Origin: Closterium sp. Naga37s-1
Taxonomy: Eukaryota; Streptophyta; Zygnematophyceae; Desmidiales; Closteriaceae
Direction of reading: 5' to 3'
DNA: 64,000 bases
Assembly: GCA_947471745.1 (NCBI GenBank)
Contig: CANJKZ010000461.1
Span: forward strand, 997,001-1,061,000
Shown here: in pieces, positions 32,300 through 45,700 of the stretch
Layout: the number at the start of each line of letters is the position of its first letter
How positions within the stretch are numbered: the first letter of the stretch is position 1
Program-made: the position numbers and the translations under genes
Notes under the pieces: generated by a model
The model's database searches: none
Seen by the model: only the letters and a program-made list of their open reading frames with translations
What the model was told of the DNA's origin: nothing

Positions 32300-35200
32300 T
32301 GTGAGAGAAATATGAGGAATGAAATGACTAGAAATGAGTTGGGTACAAATAGGGAAACCTAGAAATGTTGTACCCCCTATTGTCTAACCCACTACAGCCT
32401 AAACAGGCTATAACATAAGTTTGACACACCCCCATAGGCAAAGTGGGGGAGAACAAGAGGTCACAAGACCAGTCAAGAAAAGCAAAGCAAGCTCAGGGTG
32501 AATCTCAAGGATACCACACAAATTCCGAGCACAAGCAAGCGGTCACAAGACCAGTTCACATGCAGTTTGATAATATAACAAGAGGTACAGTGATCACAAC
32601 CTAGCAAGTGTAAGCATGCAGGTATATGTATAGAGATCACAGTACAAGCAGAGTCAAGAAGTAAGCAAGTGAGGCACAGTAGGCACAAGGCCTAGAACAG
32701 TACAGAAACGCTGATGATCACAAGGCTGAAGCGCCTTGGTGAAGATATCAGCAGTGTTGGCCCGAGTGGCCACGTAAGCAAGACGAAGCTGACCACGCTG
32801 CTGCAACTCTCGAGCAAGGAAGTAGCGCAGAGCGATGTGCTTCGTTCTGTGCTCCAGTCTGTGCTCTTGACACAAGGCAATCATGGCCTTGTTGTCGACG
32901 TACAGCACTGGAGGAGAACGAGGCGGCTCTCCAAGGTCAGTCAGCAGGTAGGTGAGCCAGCGTAACTCCTGTGCAGCCATGGCCCCAGCGTAGATCTCAG
33001 CCTCACAACTGGAGCTGAGAACAGAAGACGAGCGGGTAGACCGCCAAGAAACAGAGCCGGAGCCAAGGCTGAAGGTGTAACCCTGCGACGACCGCTGCGT
33101 AGACAAGTCGTCAGCCCAAGAAGCGTCAGCGTGACCAGTGAGGACAATTGGACCTCGCCCTCCAAGCACGAGCCCCATGCCTGACGTACTGCACAAGTAG
33201 CGCAACACCCTCTTAGCAACATCCATGTGCTCCTTCCTGTGTCGGCCAGGAGCGACATAGCGTGCTAGGATGCTAAGAGGGTAGGCTAGGTCAGGTCGAG
33301 TGCAGGTCATCAGGTACATGAGGCAGCCCACAAGCTCTGGATACGGGCCACTCGGCTCTACGGACTCGTCCGAAGGTGGAGCTGAGAGCGAGTGACCGGT
33401 AGGCAGAGGAGTGGACTGTGGCGAGGAGTACGTGAAGCGAAAGCGCTGAAGGACCTGCTGCACCATGTGTGACTGAGTCAAGGTAATGGTGCGCTGTGCT
33501 CTGTCCCGGGTGATCCGCAAGCCAAGATAGCTTGTCAGCTCACCCAGGTCTGTGCACGTGTGTCTCTTCTGCAGCTCCGACTTCACGTGGGCGAATGCCT
33601 CAGTGTCAGCAGTAGCAAAGACCAGGTCGTCTACGTACACGAGAACGTAGAACGGTGGCAGAGTGGTGTCGGTGCGTAGAAACAACGACGGGTCAGCAGT
33701 AGAAGGAGTAAACCCAAGAGCAGCAAGAGTCGTCCTCAGTGTGTCGTGCCACTCACGGGGTGCCTGGCGGAGACCGTAGACTGGCCGCCGGAGGCTCCAC
33801 TGGGTACCAACAGGAAACGACCCAGTGGAGCCAGGTGGGCGGTGTAGCCAGATCTCCTCGTGCAGGCTGCTCTGTAGGAAAGCAGTGCTGAAGTCAAGAG
33901 AGTGGAGCTCGTAGTCACGCTGAACGGCGACGTGCAGCAGAACCCGAAGAGTGGTCATCTTCGGGGTAGGGGAGAAGGTCTGGAAGAAGTCAACTCCCTC
34001 ACGCTGACTGAAGCCTCGTGCAACGTAACGCGCCTTGAAGACAGGCGGAGAACCCGGCGGCCGCTTCACCCTAAAAATCCACATGCCACTGACGATGTTC
34101 GCCCCAGGCGGGGGAACCTCGTCGACGTAGGTGCCTGTGGACTTCCAGGAAGCCATCTCTGCGTCCATGGCTGACTGCCACTGAGAGGAGTAGGGACCCT
34201 CTATCGCCTCTGCGTAAGAGCGCGGGATCGGGATGTCTGGTGCAACCGGGTCTCCCTCAGGGGCAATCAGCATGGACACGAGATGAGGTAAAGCAGTGGC
34301 AAAGCACTCAAACTCCTCCTGTCTGTCCTCAAGAACGTCCGTGCCAAGAGCACACTCACCCCCGACGGACGGAGGACAGACAGACTCAGACTCAGCAACA
34401 AGGCTAGCGGCGTAGTCTAGACGACAGGCGGCAGCAAAGTCAACAAGCTCAGCAACTAGAGCAGACGCAGCAGTGGACTCAAAGGAAGGGTCAGTGACAA
34501 CAGTAGCGAGGAAACGCGTGACAGTAGGACTGGCAGCACGAAGAGAGTCAGACTCCGGGTCTGGACCGTCAGGAAGAGAGGACGCAGGAGGAGACGGCAG
34601 AGGGACACGCTGTGGAGCAGTGGAAGGACGCAGGACCATATAGTGAGTGCCAGGGACATGAGGAGGACGCTCACGTGGAACACGACGACCAGTGCGGACA
34701 GTGCGGACAGGCGACTCTGGACGAGACTCAGGCGACGCAGGAGACTCAGGCCCACGATGCTCCGTAAGACCTCTAGTCGGCCCAGAGTAAGGAGAAGGAC
34801 TAGGCAGGGGAGAGGCTGGCTGGAACTGTGACTGCGACTGGACAGGCGGTGGACTCAGTAGGGGAGGAGGAGGACCAGTAGAGGGCTGGAGGCCAAGAAC
34901 CTGCTGAAGGAGCGGAACGTAGTACGGCCGCGGCCGCGCAGCACCTCCTGAACCAGCAGAGACAGCACCAGCACCCTCAGCTCCAAGGTCTCCAGCTACA
35001 ACTCCCGCAGCACCACCAGGGGCTCCAGCAGCTCCAGTACCTCCAGCTGCAACTCCCGCAGCAGCTCCAGTCCCAGTAGGTCCAGTACCTCCAGTACGAG
35101 CACCTCTAGGACCAGCGGCTCCAGCAGCTCCAGCAGCACCTCCAGCAGCACCAGCACCAGCAGCACCTCCAGCAGCACCAGCACCAGCAGCACCTCCAGC

Positions 35201-38200
35201 AGCACCACCAGCAGCTCCAGCACCAGCAGCACCTCCAGCAGCTCCAGCACCAGCAGCACCTCCAGCAGCACCAGCACCAGCAGCACCTCCAGCAGCACCA
35301 CCAGCAGCTCCAGCACCAGCAGCACCTCCAGCAGCACCTCCAGCAGCTCCAGCACCAGCAGCACCTCCAGCAGTAGGCCCCCCAGCTCCAGCAGCACGGC
35401 TACAGCACCGAGCGTACCACTCACGAAGGTGCCGTGGAGAGAGGGGCTCCCGCCGTGACGGGACACTCGGAGGACCTCCAGTCTCAGCACCCCCAGACTC
35501 AGCAACCCCAGGCTCAGCACCGCCAGGCTCAGCACCCCCAGGCCCAGCACCCCCAGGCTCAGCACCCCCAGACACGGCACCCTCAGGCTCAGCACCCCTA
35601 GCAGCACCAGAGTCAACAGCTACCTCAACAGGCTCGACTGCGTCTTCCTGAGACACACCTGAGGGGGCAGGACCCTGAGGGGGGAGGGGGTCTACCGGAG
35701 GAGTACCTGGCGCGAGGAAGAGCGGCGGGGGGGGGAGGGGAGCAGTGCGGTAGGGGAAGAGACGGTAGTAAGGAACCGACTCGTCAAATGTGACTTCCTG
35801 AGAGGACAGAACACGGCGCGAGGTGGGGTGGTAAACTCGCCAACCAGGCGCGTCAGGGGGGAAGCCAAGGAAGACGCAGGGAACGGCACGGGAGGACAGC
35901 TTGTCCGCAGACAAGTCGCGGACGAAAGCTCGAGATCCCCAGACACGAAACGCAGACGCATCGCCAACCTTCCCCGTCCACCGCAGAGTGGGGGTGGTCT
36001 CTGGCATGGAGACCCGGGGCTGGAGGTTGATCTGATGCGCCGCGTACTGAACCGCGAACGGCCACAGAAAATGGGGAGCAGCCGCATGGATCATGGACGT
36101 ACGAGCGACATCCATGACCATGCCAATGCGGCGCTCAGCAAATCCCATTTTGCTGTGGAGAGGCCGGAAGCGTGAACGTCTGGCGGATGCCCTCCGCCCG
36201 ACAGAAAGCTCGCAGAAGGTAGGAGGAAAACTCTCCACCTCTGTCCGAGTGCAGACGCAGAACTGGAAAGTCCGAGCCGAAACTCTCTCTGAGCTGGAGA
36301 CGAGCAGCGCGGATCCAGTCGATCAACACCTCAGTGGCCTCACCCTTGCGGCGCAAGGGGAAGACCGTGGTGTAACGCGAGTAGTCGTCAACAACCAGAA
36401 GGAAGTAATGCTCGTGACCCTGTCCACGGACGCGGGCTGGGCCCCACACGTCCATGTGAAGAGTCTGCAGGGGAGCCTCTGTCGGGGGAAACTCGGAGGA
36501 GTGAGGAGCGGCGCGCTGCTGGCCCTCGACGCAGGGAACGCAGGTAGGGGCAGGCCCCGGAGGAAGGGGTGGGAGGGACTCAGGAAGACCTGAGACCAGG
36601 ACACGGGAGGCCATGCCTCGAAGACGAGGCAGGGAGGGGTGACCAAGGTGGTGGTGCCGAAGGAGAGTCTCGTGAGCCAGGAGGCGATACGAGCAGGGGG
36701 CAGACTCAGGGCCAGACCGGGACGCTGCAGCAAACACCTGACCCGACGCGGCTACCTGACTAGGAGGAGACTCAGTGGTAAGGGTGTACAGGCTGGACCC
36801 TGGCCGACGGGTGAACGTGGCCAGGTGACGGCCCGTCCGAGCACACGTGCAGTGCGTCACACGCTGGTAGGCAGGGGTGAACTGGTGAACACCCCCATCC
36901 TGAAGATCAGCACCTGCCACCAAGTTCGTATAGAACGAGGGGAGGTGAAGACCAGACAGTGAGCCGAACGGAGCCACAGGACACGGGAGGACAGTGGAGG
37001 AACGGGCCACAACTGGTCCCCCAGAGGGGTCAGCCAGAGAGACTGCCACCGGCTGACTGAGCGGCGAGAGTGTAGTGCAGTCGCGAAAGAAGGAGCGGGA
37101 AGCACCCGAGTCAAGGGTGAAAGTGTGCAAGACCTGAGCTGACGCGGTACCTGAGAGAGCAGCCTCACCAGCACCTGGAGCAGCAGACTCACTAGCACCT
37201 AGAGCAGCAGCCTCAAGCCCGGGTCGGGCGGAACACACAGGTAACAGTCACCCTCAGCACTAATAGACACAGCATACATAGCAACAAGGATAGCATCATA
37301 ATCAAGATCAAAGATAGCAACCCCCGACTTAAGCAGAATATCCCAGTGAGGGATCTCAGTGGAGCCAGGGAACTGAGTACGCCAGGCGTCAGTCAGGCAG
37401 CCGAAGCAGTGTGGTGTGGTGTGCGGGCCTCCGCACGTCTCTCCACTGCGGTCTCCGGTGCGAAGAACGTAGGTGCAGGGACCAGCACCCCCAGACCTCC
37501 CACGCCCAGCGTACCACTCACGAAGCTGCTGAGGCGATGGGGTCTCACGGGAGCGCTGCTACTGCTGGCGCTGGCCACTGCTAGAGCCTCCTCGCTGCCC
37601 ACCACCGCCCCCGCCACCCCCACCTCCGCCGCCGCCGCCGCCACCTCCACCCCCACTCCCGCTGCCTCCGCCGCCTCCACCTCCACCGCCACCACCGAAG
37701 CCCCCACTCCCGCCACCACTCCCACCTCCACCCCCACCCCCTCCACCCCCTCCACCGCCACCACCGCCGCCCCCGCCATCCCCTCCACCCCCCTTGCCCC
37801 CCTTGCCCCCCTTGCCCTTGCCGTAGAGGCGCCTCCCACTAGGAGCAGACGCAGTGCCGACCGACTCGGTGCCAACGAGATCGACAGCAGCAGCAGAGGC
37901 AACAGAGGGCAAAAGAGGGACGGGGGAGCACCCCTCAAAGAAAGGGGCACGAGGGTCACCACGAGAGGCTCCTACAGCGACTATACTCTTCTCAGCTGCA
38001 AGGAGGCGCTCCTCGAGGAGGTCAACGGTGAGCGTGGTGGGGCAAAGGGAGAGGAAGTGGTCCCTGACCGAGCAAAGGGAGTTAGGGAGCCGGGTGACGA
38101 GGTAGTAGAGAGTGATGTACATAGGGGGGGGGTTCTTGGCGCAGAACTCGGCAGGAAGCGCAGCGCGGTAGCGGGTGTCACTAGTGCGGAGGTGCGTAAT

Positions 38201-39615
38201 GAGGTCAGCGACTGTGGCAAAAGCGGCTAGGTCAGGGAACAGGTACGGCAGCATGAGGCGGCTAAGGGCAGCAGTGGCAGGGGAGGATTAGCGCGCAATA
38301 ACAGCAGTGTACAAAGTGCTAGCAGACTTGTACTGGCTAAAGTGCGCGCGCTCAGCAGACGGCAGGTGACTACGGACAGCAAGACGGGCAGCAGCATCGC
38401 GCGTGGTCCACTGTGAGCGAACAGTACTGGCAGCATCAGCAGCAGGTGCAGCAGAGGCGCCAGAAGTGAGGTCAAACAGTGAGACTCCATCCTTGCTATC
38501 GCACTGCAGGAATAGCTGCAAATCATCGACCCAGACCTCAAAATCGACCGCTCGACCCTCAGCATCGAAGGTGAGTACATTAGGGTTTGCCATAGCAACA
38601 GGAGCAGCAGCAGTGGCCTAGCAGCAGCAGTAGCAGTAGCAGCGCGACACGGCAAGGCGGCGCGGTTCGGTAGGGCGGCTTGGCTAGGCAGGGCGGCGGG
38701 GTGCGGCGGTGCACTTACCAGTGGCGGAAGTGGTGGGCCGCTACTGGTGGGGCTGGGCCGGGGCGCGTCGGCAGAGCAGGGGGCCGCCACAAGGAGGGGC
38801 CGCGGCGAGGCGGCAAGGCAGGGCCGGGACAGTCGCGTCGGCAGGGCGGCTGCAGGCTCGGCAGCGGCAGCAGGGCCGCTACGGTGGCAGCTGCTGCTGC
38901 AGTAGGGACGGCGACGGCAGCTGCTGCAGGGACGGCAGCTGCTGCAGGGACGGCGACGACGGGGCGGCAGAGCCGCTACGGCGGCAGCAGGGGCGAAGTC
39001 AGCTGCTGCAGGGGCGGCGACGACGGGGCGGCAGGGCGGCTGCGACGAGCAGGGGGGGGCGGCGACGACGGGGCGGCAGAGCCGCGAAGGGCCGCGAAGG
39101 GGGGCCGCGAAGGGCCGCGAAGGGGGCCGCGAAGGGCCGTGAGGGGGCCGCGAAGGGCCGCGAAGGGGCCGCGAAGGGCCGTGAGGGGGCCGCGAAGGGC
39201 CGCGAAGGGGCCGCGAAGGGCCGTGAGGGGGCCGCGAAGGGCCGCGAAGGGGCCGCGAAGGGCCGCAAGAGGGGCCGCGAAGGGCCGAGAAGGGGCCGCG
39301 AAGGGGCCGTAAGGGGCGCGGCGGGCAGCTAAGGGCAGAGCACGCGACGGGAGGGCAGGCGCACGGGGCGCAACTAAGGCAGGCGCGAAGCGCACTTCGG
39401 GCAGGTAAGGAAAAAAGATTTTCGTAGTGGCGGGCCCTAAAAAAAAAAAAAACCGGTCCCACTAGGGAACCCGCTCTATACCATGTGAGAGAAATATGAG
39501 GAATGAAATGACTAGAAATGAGTTGGGTACAAATAGGGAAACCTAGAAATGTTGTACCCCCTATTGTCTAACCCACTACAGCCTAACCAGGCTATAACAT
39601 AAGTTTGACAATTTG
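32295..39615 (-). mobile_element. copia E, both LTRs and target duplication
   Basis: LTRs are at 32300-32426 and 39484-39610 (127 bp each, one difference by eye). The 5-bp target duplication ATTTG is at 32295-32299 and 39611-39615, and the uninterrupted D LTR has a single ATTTG there. Primer site TGGTATAGAGCGGG abuts the 5' LTR. The leader has a CCGCGAAGGGGC tandem tract (39090-39310). Gag starts at 38593 (MANPNVLTFDAEGRAVDFE); poly-Gly lies near 37790-37600. Protease (FTLDSGASRSFF) is near 37110, pre-integrase (HHLGHPSLPRLRG) near 36640, integrase near 36470-36080. A Gly/Ala linker is near 35400-35000. RT is about 34170-33450 with YVDDLVFATAD near 33620, and RNase H about 33130-32760. It is a nearly whole young element with about four breaks. 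Confidence 0.95.
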
Positions 39616-40643
39616 AATGTTTCATGCGAGGCTCATTGGGGTTCCATGCGAGCGAGCGGTGTACCAGGGGGCTCGATAGTTTGACTATCGAGGGGGTGCC
39701 GTTTGACTCTTCTGGCGCGAGTCAAAGGGTACGAAATCAGGACCGCATGTGGGGTCTTGGCATGCGCGTGAGGCCCCACAGGGCATGCGCGTGTGCCACG
39801 CACTGTTGCGAGCGTGCTGTACAGCACGATCGCAACAGAACAGGGCACGTTTCTGCCCTGTCCCGAACTGTACACGCACATGATCGCAATCATGCGCGCT
39901 GTATAGCACGACCGAGAAATATCTCGGTCGTGGTGTGTGGCAGGTGGGGGCGCGTGAGATCTCGGTTGAAAAACAGAATCCTGCGCTGACTCACGGAACA
40001 AGAAATTGCGCGCGAATGTCTCGCCGTATAAGAGATTGAGTTTGCCGCAGGTACAATTCGGTTGTTCACGTCATCAAACGGTTAAAACCGTTTTACAGCT
40101 GTAAACTCGCATGAACTTCATGCGAGGCTTATGGGAGCCATATGGGAGCCACATGAAACCGCAAATGTTCATGTGAGGAGTCAGCAATGGAATTGCCTTG
40201 TGTTACAAGAGAAGAAAAAAGGCAACATCCTAAGAAATTATGCAACCGTTTTCTATTACAGCGTGGCAAAAATCAAGACCTTGTTCTACAACTACTTTTA
40301 TGCCAGCCTTTGTGCGTGCATAGGATTTTATATAAATGTGTGTCTGTAATTGTTCATGTATATTATAACTATTTTGCATTCGCCTTTCAAGTTCATTTTT
40401 TCTACTACTACGTGTTGACGAGAGTAGAATCGCTACCGTGGTGCTGCCGAAACTCTGCTCGACCAGTTTACTCATTTCACAGGCTGAGCAAGGCATAACT
40501 ACTCATTTGCATTTTTTCTATGCCCTTGGCTAGGAGGTGACAAGCTGTCACGCTCGAAGGGCTGCAAGTGATGTTAAGTGTTGCCAAGTTCAAGTCTGCA
40601 ATACCAGTTTAAACGCTTCCGCATAACGTTATAGCTGTCAACA
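39616..40643 (+). repeat. 3' LTR of copia D, part 2
   Basis: It resumes at AATGTTTCATGCGAGG after the E target duplication and ends GCTGTCAACA. The five bases after it, GCTTC, nearly match GCTGC before the 5' LTR (four of five), a plausible target duplication of D. Confidence 0.92.
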
Positions 40644-41640
40644 GCTTCTGCCCTGCCCTGCCCTGCCCAGTACGCTATTGCGGTGCTGCCCTGCCCTGCC
40701 CTGCCCCGCGTGGTCGCGCTGCCCCGCACGCGCTGCCCTGCTAGCCGCGCGCTGCCCTGCTCGCCGCGGGCGTGCCCTGCCCTGCGCGCGCTGCCCTGCT
40801 GCCCACGCTGCCCTGCTCGCCGCGCGCTGCCCTGCTCGCCGAGGGCGTGCCCTGCCCTGCTGCCCTCGCTGCCCTGCTCGCCGCGGGCGTGCCCTGCCCT
40901 GCTGCCCGCGCTGCCCTGCTCGCCGCGGGCGTGCGCTGCCCTACTGCCCGTGCTGCCCTGCTCGACGCGAGCGTACCCTGCCCTGCCGCCGCGCGCTGCC
41001 CTACTCGCCGCGCGCTGCCCTGCTCGCCGACGGCGCGCACTGCCCTGCCCTGCGGTCGCGCTGCCCCGCACGCGCTACCCACCGCGCGCTGCCCTGCTGC
41101 CGCGCGCTGCCCTACTCGCCGCGCGCTGCCCTGCTCGCCGTCGGCGCGCACTGCCCTGCCCTGCGGTCGCACTGCCCCGCACGCGCTACCCGCCGCGCGC
41201 TGCCCTGCCCTTCGCACGCTACCCTGCCCTGCCCCACACGTGCTGCGCTGCTGTCTACGCGCGCCCTGCCCGCACGCGCGCTGCCTACGCGCACCCTGCT
41301 CGCACGCGCGCTGCCTACGCGCGCCCTGCCCTTCTGCCCGCGCCCCGCGCGCCCTGCAGCCCGCGTGCCGCCCTGCCCTACAGCCCGCGCCGCCTTGCCC
41401 TGCAGCCCGCGCGCTACCCTGCCTTGCAGCCCGCGTGCTGCCCTGCCCTGCGGCCCGCGCGCTACCCTGCCCTGCAGCACGCGCGTTGCCCTGCTGCTGC
41501 CGCCTATGTTGCTGCTGCTGCTCAGCTGCTACTGCTGCTCAGCTGCCGCCTGCGCTGCTGCTGCTGCTGCTGCTGCTGCTACGCTGCTCCTGCTGCTGCG
41601 CTGCTGCTGCTGCTGCACTGCTGCTGCCATTCCTACCGCT
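40644..41640 (+). repeat. GC-rich repeat leader of copia F
   Basis: Irregular units around GCTGCCCTGCTCGCCGCG run for about 800 bp, then CTG/GCT triplets to the gag ATG. The frame leading into gag stays open here from at least 40678, so translation of the repeat as Cys/Pro/Arg/Ala-rich protein fused to gag is formally possible. Other frames are also open, as expected for GC-rich repeats. Confidence 0.8.
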
Positions 41641-42668
41641 ATGGCGACTCCAACTGTTCTAGCCTTTGACGCAGTGGGGCACCCTCTAGGGTTCGACTCC
41701 TGGCTAGAGGGGCTGCACCTGTACCTCCATAGTGTCACTAGCCACGACGTCTCACTGTTCGAGCACACGTCGGGGTCTCTTCAGGCCCCCAAGGCTCCTG
41801 CAGAGCCTGCTGCTGACGCTGGGGAGGAGGTGCGGACGCAGTTCCGCGCAGCTCATGTTGCCTACAAGCGGTGGATGGCGCGAGATGCTGCCGCCACACT
41901 TGCAGTCCGCCTTCACCTCTCGCTCGACCAGAGAGCCAACTTTCGCCAGGTGCCGTCGGCCCATGCTATAAATTTTGCTATGGTTAGGCGCTACTCCCCC
42001 ACCCCTCCTGCCACCCTAGGCTGTCTTTGGCTGCCTCTTACCTTCCCTGCGCTGTCAGACTTAGCCTCTGTAGCTGACGAGGGTAGTGGTAGTGGAGCTG
42101 GTGAGAGTGGCGGGGGCGGGCAGCAGCAGTTAGAGTCTTCGTGTGTCGCTGCTTGTGCGCCTACTAGCACAGGTGCGGTTCCTGTGGAGGCGTTGCTCTC
42201 GCTCCCTGTCACTCTGGCCGACCCCACCTCTGGACTAGTCTATGCGCACCCCTCTGACTCCTCTGGCTCGACTGATGGGGGTGACCCTGCTACTGCCGAC
42301 TCATCGACCTCTTGCCGCTCGCCGCGCTTGGAGACACCTCCGGGTTTTCCGCCTCGGACGACTTCGCATCCTCTGCAGCTTATCGCTGTGGACTTAGGGG
42401 GTCCAGGTATTGTTAGGGGTGGTGACGCTGCGGTTTTGGTTCTGGGGGTGCTGGTTCTGGGGGTGCTGACTCTGGGGGTGCTAGGAGTTCTCTTGTTGGT
42501 GGAGTTGGAGGTACTGCCGCTGGAGATACTGGGTCTTGGGGTGTGTTGCAGTCGCTACCTGAGCCGACGCCCACTTGTACTACTCCTCTTCTGTTGCTTT
42601 CGCCGCCTGACCTGTCTCGGACACTGTTGCTGCCTGACTCCCCTCTGACTCGCCACACGGGCCAACAC

Positions 42669-42749
42669 TGCTTCGACCCAAGTATGATGGGTCTGAGTCT
42701 ACTGAGACTCCCGCGAATCAAGCGACAGGCTTCGACCCAAGTATGATGG
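42669..42749 (+). repeat. 20-bp direct repeat at the F/B junction
   Basis: GCTTCGACCCAAGTATGATG occurs at about 42669 and again at about 42729, bracketing 40 bp of unassigned DNA. It sits exactly where F stops and B starts, so it may mark the joining event or belong to the B leader. Confidence 0.6.
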
Positions 42750-45700
42750 AAAAATTCTTCTCCTTCATGTCCTTCTACGAGCAGCATCAGCAAACGGCAC
42801 CTGCGCAGTCAAACATCAGCAACAACAACAACAACGACGTCACGCCCATGAGCCTCGACGGTTCATCCTATGCGCGCGGAAACCAGCAGCAACCCACATT
42901 CGCTCCGTACGAGCCTCAACGTGGCTCAATCAGCTTCATGCCGCACCAGCAGCCTCAACCTGGACAGGAGAAAACATTGGATGCACTTCAGGTTCAATCA
43001 CAGTTCGCGCACGTTTTGAAACTTCAGACATCAACACCTTTCGACGAGAAGGACTTCTATACCTGGTCATTTGAATTTGAGCTGATGATGGAAGGCGCAC
43101 AGATTCTCGGATTCTTCGACGGGTCCCTGCCATACCCAACACACGGAACGCAATACAACAAGCAGCAGTACACGTATCAGTCAATGATGGCATACACAAT
43201 CCTGCTAAGGAACATAACTCCAAACCAGCAGCAGAACATCCGGTCTTATCGGCGATACGGCAACTCCGCCGAGCTCGTGTGCAACCATTTGAAGAACCTG
43301 TATCAAGCAACAGACAGCGTCAACCAGAGTCGGTTAATGGCACAGCTGACAACAGTGGAAATGAAACCAGGCGAAAAGGGAATGGCGTATATCAGCCGCT
43401 GTCGCGAATTGCGCGACAAACTCCTTCGATGTGGAGGATCGATATCTGAAGAAGCCTTCATCACAGTCGTCATCTCCGGTCTTGGTCCTCACTGGCGCTC
43501 CACCCGCGCCATACTCCGAGCTCACGGGAAGATCTCCGAAGCGGCACTCTGCGCCGAAATTCACGCCGAACAACAAGACATGGACCTGCACGAGGAACGA
43601 CACAAGAGAAAGACATCAGTACCTGAATTCGCGTTCCACTCCCAACGGCGCTTCAACAACTCCAACCGACAAAACAAACAACAACAGCAGAAACACGTAC
43701 CGCCATTCTATCATCTCTGCAAGACGTCTGGACATCCCCGTACACATTGCCCAAGTCTGCGACAGTCAACACCACCGCAACGACAACTTCGGCCTTCAAG
43801 CAGTCAAGTCGCCTCAACACAAGCGCATCCCACTTCTCAAGCTCAAGGAACGCCGACAACTCAACCTGCACAAGGGACAAGAAACATCGTGAGCTGTATG
43901 GCGAGACTGTCAGACTCCTGCATCACTGAGTCACCACCGTACTACTCACCAGAAGAACAACTTGACGAAAGCACTCCTCGCCGCGAGACACTGGAGCCGA
44001 ACCCGACATACGCAGCCATCGCCCAGAGCGAGCCGTCCGGGAAAGACACTTGGTTCTTGGACAGCTGCTGCGGACAACACATGTGTTTCTCGGGTCGCTT
44101 CGTCCAACGGGAACATCAACTTCAGCGCGAAGTCGTCATCACCGTCGCCAACAATCAGAACCTGCGCACACGACGACAGGGCGTAGTTCAACTTCAGTCA
44201 CGAGAGACCAACGTCATACTGCAAATGTCAAAAGTTTTAATAGCGGAGGGACTCGGCTACAACCTACTGAGTGTCAGTCAGTTGATGGCGAAAGGCATTC
44301 ACCTCGAAGCAGACAGCACCACCCAGGAGTTCAAGTTGTATCACGGGAAAGGTGGACTTTACATCGGGAAGGCGGTATTGAAGAACTTCGTCTTCGTCCT
44401 CAACTTCGTTCCAGACCTCGGCACCGCCGACAGCGACGCCATCGTCAACTTCACTTCCTGGACACACCCACCTGATCTCGATCCCGGCTTCAGCCCGGGC
44501 GGTTTTTGGTACTCCAGCACGGTACCTGAGGCAGAACGAACACGAGCATTAGCAACAATTCAACAAGCAGCAGCAGAGACAACATCGACAGCATCAGCGA
44601 CAACATCGGCAGCAGCAGAGACAACACCAGCAGCAGCAGAAACAACATCGGCAGCAGCAGAGACAACATCGGCAGCAGCAGAAACAGCACCAATCACGAC
44701 ACCAATCACGGGTCCTTCAATGGCACCAGCCTCAATCGACGACGATACTCCACCGACCCCTGCGCAACAGTTGACTCCCACTCAACGAGAAGTCCACAGA
44801 AGCACCAACTTCACCGCTGGCTTTTACACCAACTCTGACTTGTACAGGCGCTCACCCGGACATCGCGCTGGTGAAGACATCTGGCACAAACGAATGGGAC
44901 ACCCGAGCAACACAACGTTAAATAACACGATAAGAGCGGGCGTACTCGACAAAGATTCCCTACTCCTACCTGATGGAAGAGAACTTCAACGAGTGCGAGG
45001 AACATGCCTCACCTGCCCTGAAGCCGACTTACCGCATCAGCCTTTCGTCCCTCACCACAACCCAAGTGCACCGGCATACGCACCTCTGTAGAAGGTTTAC
45101 AGCGATATACTGTACAATCGCGAGCCCGGTCAAGGAGCGTACAACTACGTTATCACCTTCATCGACGCCGCCACACGATATGTCTGGCATCTTAATCTTC
45201 CAAGTCGCGACATGGCCTTTGAAGCCTTCGTCGCCTGGCTTCCAGTAGCAGAACGAGAGTCAGGGGTGAAACTGAAAGTTTCCAGTCAGACGGGGGAGGA
45301 GAATACACATCACAAAGGTTCACACAGTACCTGGCGAAAAGAGGCATCAAGAGACTCCTCTCTCTTCCCTACGCTCATCAACAGCAAGGTGTAGCAGAAA
45401 GGATGAACAGGACCCTCCAGAACACCATGCGTAAACTGCTACGTGGCATGCGGCTACCCAATCACCAGTGGCCTGAGGCGATGGACCATGCTGTCCTACT
45501 GCACAACTTGCTTTCGTCATCATCGCTCCCGAACAACGCATCACCGCATCTGCTGTGGACAGGGAAATTGGGCAACACAAAAATGCTACGAGTGTTCGGC
45601 TGCATGGTACAGTACTGACCCCCAGCTGCACGCGCCGGTGGATTCTCCCAACGCGCACAATGGGGACTACACCTGGGCATCGAAAAACATTACAACGCAT

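Larger units (their letters stand above)
25758..42742 (+). mobile_element. copia F, split by element D
   Basis: The leader starts at 25758 and is interrupted at 25866/25867 by D (25867-40643). It resumes at 40644; the words CCTGCCCAGTACGCTAT lie on both sides of D. The leader is a GC-rich CTGCCCTGCTCGCCG-type repeat to about 41470, then CTG/GCT triplets. Gag begins at 41641 (MATPTVLAFDAVGHPLGFD). Only the start of gag and a piece of downstream linker (SPRLETPPGFPP near 42325) remain before copia B cuts it near 42690-42742. It is a fossil, strongly shortened. Confidence 0.82.
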
